This document shows positions 15,436 to 21,726 of a stretch of 34,378 bases of DNA, piece after piece. Position numbers and translations under genes: made by a program. Within the stretch, counting starts at the first letter, position 1, and the number at the start of each line of letters is the position of its first letter. The notes beneath the pieces are model-generated. The model was given only the letters and a program-made list of their open reading frames with translations. It was not told where the DNA came from and made no database searches. This DNA is from Kutzneria sp. 744. GTDB lineage: Bacteria; Actinomycetota; Actinomycetes; Mycobacteriales; Pseudonocardiaceae. The stretch is from the NCBI RefSeq assembly GCF_000568255.1, contig NZ_KK037166.1:3603836-3638213 (forward strand). Direction: 5' to 3'.

Positions 15436-16842
15436 ATGGCGACCGTTCTCGCGGCCACGGCTGCCCCGCCGCGCCGGCCCCTGTTGCGGATCGGCGTCGT
15501 GGCCGTGGTGGTGATCGCCGCGGCCGCGCTGCGGATGGCGTTCCTGGACTACCAGACCGGGGACGCGCGGATCTTCCTGTCCTGGTACCAGCACATCGCG
15601 TCCAACGGCGGTTTCGCGGCGCTGAAGGACATCAGCTTCGCCAACTACAACGTCACCTACCTGTACCTGTTGGCGGCGTTGAGCTATCTGCCGGTGACGC
15701 CGCTGCTCGGGATCAAGATCCTCTCGGCGGCGTTCGACTTCCTGCTCGGGTACTTCGTGTACCGGCTGGTGGCGCTGCGCTATCCCGGCAAGTGGTGGCC
15801 GGTGCTGGCCGGGGCTCTCGTGTTGTTCCTGCCGACCGTGGTCGTGAACGCCTCGATGTGGGGGCAGGCCGATGCCATGTACGCCGCCTTCGCCGTGGGC
15901 GGCGTGTATTTCCTGCTGCGCAGGCGTCCTTGGCTGGCATGCGCCTTCATCGGCGTCGCCTTCGCGTTGAAGCTCCAGACCGTGTTCCTGTTCCCGTTGC
16001 TGCTTCTGTTGGTGCTGCTGCGGTTCATCCCGTGGAAGTCGGTGCTGGCGATTCCCCTGGTGTACCTGGTGCTGGACATCCCGGCGCTGCTCATCGGCAC
16101 CAGTCCTTCGCAGCTGGTCTCCGTGTACGTGGCGCAGACGGGGACCTTCGACCTGCTGACCCTCAACGCCCCCAACGTGTATCAGTACCTGGGCACCTCG
16201 GTGACGTCGTCGGCGCTGCGGATCGCCGGCATCGCGCTGACCGGATTCCTGGTGCTGGCCCTGGTTGTGGCGGTGTGGTGGCGTCGGGTGGAGATGTCGT
16301 CCACGCGGATCGTCCTGGCGGCCACGGTGTCCGTGCTGTTGGTGCCCTACTTCCTGCCGGCGATGCACGAGCGGTACTTCTTCCTCGCCGACGCGTTGAC
16401 CGTGGTCGCGGCGTTCTACCTGCCGCGCAAGCTGTGGGCGCTGCCGGTGCTGGAGCAGTTCGCCTCGTTCTTCGCCTACCTGCCGTTCCTGCTGGGGTCG
16501 GGCGGCGGCTTCGGCGGCGGCCGTGGCCAGCGACCCGGTGGCACCGGCGGCTTCCGCGGCGGCTCCAGCCCTGGCGGCAGCTCCGGGACTGGTGGCACTC
16601 CGCCCGCCGGCGGTTTTCCCGGCGGCGGCACCGGCTCGGGCGGTGTTGGCGGCCGCGCACCGGGCGGCAGTCTCGGCTCCGGCGGGTTCGGTGGCGGCGG
16701 CTTCGGCGGCGGCTCGGTGAACCCATCCATTGTGGACATGCGCATCCTGGCCACCGCCATGCTCGGCGCGCTGGTGCTGGCGGTGTGGGTGACCGCCCGA
16801 CAGTTCCGCCGACCAGTGCTCACGGACGACGAGACCCCTTAG
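15436..16842 (+). CDS. Polytopic membrane protein, GT-C mannosyltransferase-like, with glycine-rich insert
   Basis: This 468-residue integral membrane protein has about 9-11 hydrophobic helices. Early motifs DYQTGDARIFLSWYQHI (acidic residues in the first loop) and NASMWGQADAMYAAFAVGG match GT-C polyprenyl-phosphate-sugar transferases, which use lipid-linked sugars outside the membrane; the transferase role is inferred. Residues about 355-430 are an unusual low-complexity segment rich in Gly, Ser and Pro (GGGFGGGRGQRPGG, GGFGGGGFGGGS). It sits before a final helix (ILATAMLGALVLAVWVTA). GGAG precedes the ATG. The gene has its own terminators on both sides and no obvious operon partner. Confidence 0.8.
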   Translation: MATVLAATAAPPRRPLLRIGVVAVVVIAAAALRMAFLDYQTGDARIFLSWYQHIASNGGFAALKDISFANYNVTYLYLLAALSYLPVTPLLGIKILSAAFDFLLGYFVYRLVALRYPGKWWPVLAGALVLFLPTVVVNASMWGQADAMYAAFAVGGVYFLLRRRPWLACAFIGVAFALKLQTVFLFPLLLLLVLLRFIPWKSVLAIPLVYLVLDIPALLIGTSPSQLVSVYVAQTGTFDLLTLNAPNVYQYLGTSVTSSALRIAGIALTGFLVLALVVAVWWRRVEMSSTRIVLAATVSVLLVPYFLPAMHERYFFLADALTVVAAFYLPRKLWALPVLEQFASFFAYLPFLLGSGGGFGGGRGQRPGGTGGFRGGSSPGGSSGTGGTPPAGGFPGGGTGSGGVGGRAPGGSLGSGGFGGGGFGGGSVNPSIVDMRILATAMLGALVLAVWVTARQFRRPVLTDDETP

Positions 16843-16850
16843 ACACCAAC

Positions 16851-16880
16851 GAGTCCCGCTCTCGATCGAGAGCGGGACTC
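16851..16880. terminator. Bidirectional terminator between convergent genes
   Basis: A perfect 30-bp palindrome (gagtcccgctctcga and its reverse complement) lies 8 bp after one stop codon and 4 bp before the stop of the convergent rsr gene. It can serve both directions. Confidence 0.9.
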
Positions 16881-16884
16881 GCGG

Positions 16885-18378
16885 TCAGAACGGCCAGGCC
16901 TCGCGCTCGCCGGCTTCCAGCAACGGCACCATGCCGAAGGCCGCGTCGCTCAGGCCGCCGAAGGTGAAGCGGCCCTCGGTGTGCCCGAACTCGTAGCCGG
17001 CCAGGTTCCACGTGTAGACCGGAACCCCGCCCGGCACCACCGAAGTGGGCAGCGTGGAGCCGCTGTGCTGCTCGTCCGTCACGATGACCACGCGGTCGTG
17101 GCGACGGTAGAACTGCTTCAGCGCACCGATCGTGTCCGTGCCGCCGAGGCTGTCGAACCGGTCCCGCACCACCGGCAGCACCGACTCGCCGGCCCGCAGC
17201 TTCACCGGGCTCGCCGTGGTGCCGAACTGCACGAGATCGGCCTTGGCGGCCCGCAGCGCGATCGCCGTCCCGAACAACGCCGCCGCATCCGCCCTGGTCA
17301 GGTCGGACTTCGCGGACACGGTGCTGTAGAACATCGAACCCGAGCGGTCGACCAGCACCAGCGTGCGGCCCGGCAAGCTTGGCACGGTGGCGAGGCTGGC
17401 GTTGAGGGCCTGCTCCAGCGCCCACGCCCAGCGCAGCGACGGCGCCGCCCGGAACGCCGACAGGAACCGCATCGGCAGCTGCCGGGACCGCGCCACCTGC
17501 TCCGGGTCTGCCAGCTTCCGCGCGACCGTCGCCGCCACCTCGTCGGACACGCCGGCCCGGTCGAAGTTGCGGAGGTTGCGCAGCAACGCCATGTAGCCCA
17601 TGGTCGGGATCAGCGCCGCCCACACCTCGGCCGTCAGCGGGCCCTGCAGCCAGCCGGCGACCGACTCCCACGTCATGCCGGCCCGCTTCAGCGTCGGCGT
17701 CGCGTCGGCCGCGAACAGCTCGCGGCGGCGCTCCACCGGCCACGCCAGCAGCTCCTCGCGGGCGTTGACCATCGGCAGGCCTGTCGGAATTTCGGCGACG
17801 TTTCCGTAGCGGCGGTCGAGGGCGTGCGTGAACAACGCGCCCTGCCAGCCTTCGGCCGGCTTCGGGTGCGTCAGATTCAGCACGTCGCCCATTCGAACGC
17901 CACGCGCCTCACTATCCCATTTCAGCAGCGCACGCTCGTCGTAAAGCCGACAAACGGCGTCACCAATGCCGCGCTTGACCGGCTTAGGAATTACACGGCC
18001 ATACATGGCAAGCCAATAGGACAGGAATTCACCCGGCTCGTCCGCGCGCTGCAGCACCGAATTCACGACCTGTCGCGTCATACCCGGCTCGGTGCGCGCG
18101 TGCGCGAATTCCGCGGCACCGACGATCGAGGCCGAGCGCATGTTGGCGGAGCCGCGCAGCCAGCCGAGCAGGCGCGCCGTCCATTCCGGGTCAGCGACCG
18201 TCGCGGACCGCACGAGCTGCGCAAACCGGTTGTCGCGCTCGCCCGCGGTCTCGTAGAAGGTGTGCTCGCCGACCATGTTCGCCACGGCGAGCAGGAACAG
18301 CTCCCGCTTGACGTCACGCTTGACGCCGACGCCACCCTCGTGCGTCTTCGGCCGACGCAGCACGTTGAACTTCGCCAT
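16885..18378 (-). CDS. rsr: Ro60 orthologue Rsr: TROVE-domain RNA-binding protein with vWA domain
   Basis: This 497-residue TROVE protein is an orthologue of eukaryotic Ro60 and Deinococcus Rsr. It opens MAKFNVLRRPKTHEGGVGVK and contains ELFLLAVANMVGEHTFYE, LLGWLRGSANMRSASIVGA and EFLSYWLAMYGRVIPKPVKR, all HEAT-like TROVE ring segments. The C-terminal vWA domain has a MIDAS motif LVLVDRSGSM near residue 346 and VTDEQHSG near 434. Rsr proteins form a ring that binds Y RNA on the outer face and misfolded or 3'-tailed RNA in the centre, and help RNA decay or repair. Two Y RNA candidates lie upstream on the same strand beyond an IS110 element. GGGGGAA precedes the ATG. Length and motifs are normal. 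Confidence 0.95.
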   Translation of the reverse strand: MAKFNVLRRPKTHEGGVGVKRDVKRELFLLAVANMVGEHTFYETAGERDNRFAQLVRSATVADPEWTARLLGWLRGSANMRSASIVGAAEFAHARTEPGMTRQVVNSVLQRADEPGEFLSYWLAMYGRVIPKPVKRGIGDAVCRLYDERALLKWDSEARGVRMGDVLNLTHPKPAEGWQGALFTHALDRRYGNVAEIPTGLPMVNAREELLAWPVERRRELFAADATPTLKRAGMTWESVAGWLQGPLTAEVWAALIPTMGYMALLRNLRNFDRAGVSDEVAATVARKLADPEQVARSRQLPMRFLSAFRAAPSLRWAWALEQALNASLATVPSLPGRTLVLVDRSGSMFYSTVSAKSDLTRADAAALFGTAIALRAAKADLVQFGTTASPVKLRAGESVLPVVRDRFDSLGGTDTIGALKQFYRRHDRVVIVTDEQHSGSTLPTSVVPGGVPVYTWNLAGYEFGHTEGRFTFGGLSDAAFGMVPLLEAGEREAWPF

Positions 18379-18428
18379 GAGTTCCCCCGTTACCTTCTTC
18401 GTAGCTCCTGATCAAGGAGTCGTGGTCG

Positions 18429-18496
18429 CCAGGTCCGGCATGACTAACGCCCCCAGTCGAACCCATGATCCGGGGGGGTGGTGTCACCGGACCTGG
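18429..18496 (-). ncRNA. Structured RNA candidate in the rsr leader
   Basis: A perfect 10-bp stem (18429-18438 ccaggtccgg with 18487-18496) continues inward as tgac/gtca and then as CCCCC (18450-18454) against a run of seven G. The apical loop includes ggttcgac. A second small hairpin, ctcct/aggag, lies nearer the rsr start. It may be a third Y-like RNA, a cis-acting leader of rsr, or a decayed remnant. No sequence identity to the two Y RNA candidates beyond a GTCCG-type stem is evident. Confidence 0.4.
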
Positions 18497-18515
18497 TGGC
18501 ATCGAAGGACCGCTG

Positions 18516-18525
18516 ATAGGGACAC
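18516..18525 (+). repeat. IS110 left boundary repeat
   Basis: atagggacac is identical to 19831-19840 and marks the left edge. Confidence 0.65.
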
Positions 18526-18616
18526 GGCCGCCCACCGGGCAGGTCTCGTCGTAACGTGGGTGCCGGCCATCGATGCTCGACCGGCGACCACCCACAACGA
18601 ACGAACGGCCTGACAG
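18526..18616 (+). ncRNA. Candidate bridge RNA region in the IS110 left end
   Basis: IS110-group recombinases are known to use a bridge RNA encoded in the non-coding end next to the recombinase gene. This 91-bp stretch forms a good hairpin: GTGGGTG (18556-18562) plus ccgg (18563-18566) pairs with ccgg (18581-18584) and CACCCAC (18589-18595), leaving a 4-nt bulge and a 14-nt loop. It is shorter than the best-studied bridge RNA, so the RNA may extend into the coding region, or the copy may be minimal. No target-pairing loop could be proved by eye. Confidence 0.35.
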
Positions 18617-19823
18617 ATGACCAGCGGTTTCAGGGTGTTCCTCGGCCTGGACGTCGGCAAGGACGCCCATCACGCCGTCGGCCTGGACCCCACCGGCAAG
18701 CGCCTGCACGACGCCCCGCTGCCCAACAGCGAACCCAAACTCCGGGCGCTGTTCGACAAACTCGCCCAACATGGACCGCTGCTGGTCGTCGTCGATCAAC
18801 CAGCCACGATCGGCGCGCTGCCCGTCGCGGTCGCCCGCGCCGCCGGCCACCAGGTCGCTTACCTGCCCGGCCTGGCCATGCGCCGCATCGCCGACCTCTA
18901 CCCCGGCCGCGCCAAGACCGACGCCCGGGACGCGTTCATCATCGCCGACGCCGCCCGCTCGCTGCCCCACACCTTGCGCCCGGTCGACGTCGGCGACGAC
19001 GCCCTGGCCGAGCTGGACGTGCTGGTCGGGTTCGACGACGACCTGGCCGGCGAAGCAACGCGCATCAGCAACCGCATCCGCGGCCTGCTCACCGGCATCC
19101 ACCCCGCACTCGAACGCGCGATCGGCCCACGGATCAGCCACCCAGCAGTGCTGGAGATCCTGTCCCGCTGCGGCGGCCCGACCGGCATCCGCGCCGCCGG
19201 CCGCCGCCGGCTCGCCGCGATCGCCACCGCGCACGCCCCCCGCATGGGCGACAAACTGGTCACCGCGATCATGACAGCGCTGAACGAGCAGACCGTCACC
19301 GTCCCAGGCACCACAGCAGCGGACACCGTGCTGCCCCGAAAAAAAAAACAGTCTGAAAACCGTGCTCCAGCAACGCAAACAGATCGCCTCCGAGGTCGAG
19401 GAGATACTCGATGCGCACCCTCTTGCCGGGGTCCTGACCTCGATGCCCGGCATTGGGGTCAGGACCGCCGCCCGGATCCTGCTGGAGATCGGCGACGCCT
19501 CGGCGTTCAAGTCCTCCGGTCACTTGGCCGCCTACGCCGGCATCGCCCCGGTCACCCGCAGTTCCGGCTCCTCCATCAAGGGCGAACACCCAGCGCGCAC
19601 CGGCAACCGCAAGCTCAAACGCGCGTTCTTCCTCGCCGCGTTCGCCGCGCTGGCCGACCCCACCAGCAGGGCCTACTACGACCGAAAACGGGCTGAGGGC
19701 AAGAAACACAACGCCGCCCTGATCTGCCTGGCCAGGCGCCGCTGCGACGTGCTCTACGCGATGCTGCGCAACCGCGCCTGCTACCGGCATCCCGAGCCGC
19801 TTCCCGCCCCGGCCGCGGCTTGA
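18617..19823 (+). pseudogene. IS110-family transposase, frameshifted at an A10 tract
   Basis: The N-terminal RuvC-like DEDD half reads from ATG 18617: FLGLDVGKDAHHAVGLDPTG with D12, then YPGRAKTDARDAFIIADAAR. The C-terminal half is in another frame from about 19350 to 19823: GVLTSMPGIGVRTAARILLE, and SSGSSIKGEHPARTGNRKLK with the expected serine cluster. The break is a run of ten A at 19339-19348. One A fewer would join the halves as LPRKKNSLKTVLQQ. The total would be about 400 residues, normal for the family. A homopolymer this long in such a GC-rich gene could mean programmed slippage, a decay mutation, or a sequencing error. Confidence 0.88.
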
Positions 19824-19830
19824 CAACAAC

Positions 19831-19840
19831 ATAGGGACAC
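19831..19840 (+). repeat. IS110 right boundary repeat
   Basis: atagggacac is identical to 18516-18525. It lies 8 bp after the transposase stop and 11 bp before the Y RNA stem. Confidence 0.65.
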
Positions 19841-19851
19841 CCCCCTTCGGC

Positions 19852-19999
19852 GACCGCGGACGCGTCCGAGATCGAAGTCGGTGACGGTGATGTCAATTGC
19901 TCTGCCAGCTGAGCTATCGGGTCACCCCGAGCGGGATTCGAACCCGCGACCGATTGATCCGAAGTAACCGTCGCCTGCGCACCAGACACGTCCGCGATC
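19852..19999 (-). ncRNA. yrlA: YrlA-type bacterial Y RNA with circularly permuted tRNA mimic
   Basis: A 15-bp stem (19852-19866 with 19985-19999, including G.U pairs) closes a 148-nt RNA. Inside, gacggt/accgtc (19883-19888 with 19967-19972) leads to a tRNA-like module at 19893-19957: an anticodon-type stem ATTGA/TCAAT, D-arm GCTC..GAGC with the loop GG, and a perfect T-arm GCGGG-TTCGAAT-CCCGC. The acceptor stem TCGGG/CCCGA is closed by a GTGA tetraloop instead of having free ends. The T half comes before the D half, so it is not an ordinary tRNA. Published bacterial YrlA Y RNAs have this design and bind Rsr. The rsr gene lies on the same strand, 1.5 kb downstream across IS110. Confidence 0.82.
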
Positions 20000-20079
20000 A
20001 GCACTCCCGAGATCGAGGCGTCCCACGGCGGGATTCTTCGTGACAGGAAGTAACCGTCGGACTTCGCACCGGGAGTGCT
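20000..20079 (-). ncRNA. Second Y RNA candidate, directly upstream of yrlA
   Basis: A perfect 10-bp stem (20000-20009 with 20070-20079) closes an 80-nt RNA. It shares a 13-mer with yrlA, gaagtaaccgtcg (20047-20059 and 19961-19973), plus cgcacc a few bases on. Near the other end it shares ccgagatcga (20007-20016 and 19866-19875). These common parts lie on the two strands near the base, where Ro/Rsr binds in known Y RNAs. The 5' strand reads GTCCGACGGTTAC, similar to the conserved GGUCCGA region of animal Y RNAs. It lacks the tRNA-like module. The two RNAs abut and may come from one transcript. Confidence 0.6.
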
Positions 20080-20084
20080 TCGCC

Positions 20085-20090
20085 AGCGTA
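20085..20090 (-). promoter_or_regulatory. Possible -10 box for the Y RNA transcript
   Basis: TACGCT on the minus strand ends 5-6 nt before the first base of the 80-nt RNA, the expected distance to a start site. A convincing -35 box is not seen. Confidence 0.35.
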
Positions 20091-20123
20091 GATCGTTCCG
20101 TGTCACGGACGCGACGAATTAAT

Positions 20124-20735
20124 TCAGGCGCCGACCAGCAGCCCTACCCCGACGACCGCCATCGTCGCCGCCACCAGCCCGTCCAGCACCCGCCACGACG
20201 ACGGCTTCGCGAAGAAGGAACTCAGCAGCCGCGCCCCGAAGCCGATCGCCGTGAACCAGCACAGGCTGGCCAGCACCGCGCCGATGGCGAAGTCCCAGCG
20301 CAACGCGCCGTAACCGGCGGCGATCGAGCCCACCAGCAGCACCGTGTCCAAGTAGACGTGCGGGTTCAGCCAGGTCATGGCCAGGCAGGTCAGCGCCGCC
20401 CGCTTGCGGGAGCCCGTCGTCACGCCCTCCGCCGTCATGCTCGACGGCTTCAGTGCCCGCTTCGCCGCCAGAAATCCGTAGCCCAGCAGGAAAACCCCGC
20501 CGACGACGGCCACCGTGGTGACCGCCGCCGGCCAGGCCTGCACCAGCACCCCCACGCCGCCCACGCCCAGCCCGATGAGCACCGCGTCCGAAGCGCCGCA
20601 GATCGCCACCACCGTCAGCACCGCGTCTCGTCGGATGCCTTGGCGCAGCACGAATGCGTTCTGCGCGCCGATCGCCACGATCAGGGACAGGGAGGTGCCG
20701 AAGCCCGCCGCCACGACGAGCACCACGTTGGTCAT
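20124..20735 (-). CDS. argO: LysE/ArgO-family amino acid exporter
   Basis: This 203-residue membrane protein has about six helices. It shows the family start GFGTSLSLIVAIGAQNAFVL, then LRQGIRRDAVLTVVAICGASD and the mid-protein MTWLNPHVYLDTVLLVGSI. Such proteins export basic amino acids (lysine or arginine) to prevent toxic build-up. It is divergent from a LysR regulator of the ArgP/LysG type, its usual partner, with 69 bp between the starts. Substrate choice between lysine and arginine is open. Confidence 0.93.
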   Translation of the reverse strand: MTNVVLVVAAGFGTSLSLIVAIGAQNAFVLRQGIRRDAVLTVVAICGASDAVLIGLGVGGVGVLVQAWPAAVTTVAVVGGVFLLGYGFLAAKRALKPSSMTAEGVTTGSRKRAALTCLAMTWLNPHVYLDTVLLVGSIAAGYGALRWDFAIGAVLASLCWFTAIGFGARLLSSFFAKPSSWRVLDGLVAATMAVVGVGLLVGA

Positions 20736-20804
20736 GGTTCGGACGTTAGGTTCGGCCTTGTCAACAGTCCAGCTAAGGATTCTTACGTATCATTAGCACC
20801 TGTG
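20736..20804. promoter_or_regulatory. Divergent promoter region for exporter and regulator
   Basis: This 69-bp AT-richer gap must hold both promoters and the regulator's binding site. tatcat (20789-20794) is a possible -10 for the regulator gene. No exact operator can be defined by eye. Confidence 0.5.
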
Positions 20805-21653
20805 ATGGCTGATCTGCCCGCCGACCACGTGCGGACCCTCCTGGCGGTCGTCGACGCCGGCACCTTCGACGCCGCCGCGGCGGCCCTGCACGTCACCCCG
20901 TCCGCCGTCAGCCAGCGCGTCAAGGCCCTCGAACAGCGCACCGGCCGGGTCCTGCTGATGCGCACCAAACCCGTGCAGCTCACCGAGTCCGGCCAGGTCG
21001 TCGTCCGCTTCGCCCGGCAGCTGGCCCAGCTCGAACGCGATGCCCGGGCCGAGCTCGGCATGACCACCCCCGGCGAGCCCGCCCGCCTGTCCATCGCCGT
21101 CAACGCCGACTCGCTCGCCACCTGGTTCCTGCCCGCCCTGACCCAGGTCCCCGGCGTCTGCTTCGAGCTGCACCGGGAGGACGAAGGTCACACCACGCAG
21201 CTGCTGCGCGAGGGCCTCGTCATGGCCGCCGTCACCTCAACCCCCGACCCCGTTCAGGGCTGTTCCGTCCGTTCCCTCGGCTCCCTGCGTTACCTCGCCT
21301 GCGCCTCACCGCGCCTGGGGTTCACCACCTTCGCCGACAGTCCGGTCGTCGTGTTCGACCGCCATGACCAGCTCCAGGACCGCTTTGCCGGTGGCGCCAG
21401 CGCTTTCCGGCACCAGATGCCGTCTTCCACCGCCTACCTCGACGCCGTCGTCGCCGGTCTGGGCTGGGGCCTCATTCCCGTCGCCCACGCCCGCGCCGGT
21501 TTCGCCGCCGGCACCCTCGTCAACCTCGCGCCCACCCGTCACATGGACGTCCCTCTCTTCTGGCAGCAGTGGAAACTCGACTCCCCCGCCCTCGCCGCCG
21601 CGGCCACCGCCATCCTCGCCACCGCCGCGGCCACCCTCATTCAGGCTGATTGA
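20805..21653 (+). CDS. argP: LysR-family regulator, ArgP/LysG type
   Basis: This 282-residue LysR-type regulator starts at ATG 20805 (GTG 20802 is the alternative). The N-terminal helix-turn-helix reads FDAAAAALHVTPSAVSQRVK followed by ALEQRTGRVLLMRTKPVQLT, close to ArgP/LysG/IciA. The effector domain follows (SIAVNADSLATWFLPAL). In this family basic amino acids are the co-inducers and the divergent exporter gene is the target. The C-terminal 20 residues are alanine-rich, a normal high-GC feature. Confidence 0.93.
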   Translation: MADLPADHVRTLLAVVDAGTFDAAAAALHVTPSAVSQRVKALEQRTGRVLLMRTKPVQLTESGQVVVRFARQLAQLERDARAELGMTTPGEPARLSIAVNADSLATWFLPALTQVPGVCFELHREDEGHTTQLLREGLVMAAVTSTPDPVQGCSVRSLGSLRYLACASPRLGFTTFADSPVVVFDRHDQLQDRFAGGASAFRHQMPSSTAYLDAVVAGLGWGLIPVAHARAGFAAGTLVNLAPTRHMDVPLFWQQWKLDSPALAAAATAILATAAATLIQAD

Positions 21654-21680
21654 CGGCGCTTTTCCTGGTCGTTCGCTACC

Positions 21681-21701
21681 CTCGGCACGGCGTGTGCCGA
21701 G
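21681..21701 (+). promoter_or_regulatory. Hairpin in the RHS gene leader
   Basis: ctcggcac (21681-21688) pairs perfectly with gtgccgag (21694-21701) around a 5-nt loop, 25 bp before the RHS start. TACCCT (21677-21682) just ahead could be a -10 box. The hairpin could be an operator, a transcript leader, or the terminator of argP. Confidence 0.4.
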
Positions 21702-21726
21702 CGGGGACAACTGGGGGCGAACCGGC

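Larger units (their letters stand above)
18516..19840 (+). mobile_element. IS110-family insertion sequence
   Basis: The element consists of a short left non-coding end (about 90-100 bp), a frameshifted DEDD transposase and a very short right end. The 10-bp string atagggacac occurs at both boundaries (18516-18525 and 19831-19840), which is compatible with IS110-type ends without inverted repeats. Arms of a small palindrome, cgaagg (18503-18508) and ccttcg (19844-19849), flank it. This suggests insertion into a hairpin, perhaps the terminator of the Y RNA transcript. Exact ends are uncertain within the repeated 10-mer. Confidence 0.82.

Noticed and set aside
19893-19957. An ordinary tRNA gene on the minus strand
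   Set aside because: The T-arm half precedes the D-arm half and the acceptor stem is closed by a tetraloop, so it cannot be aminoacylated as a normal tRNA. A Y RNA mimic explains it better.
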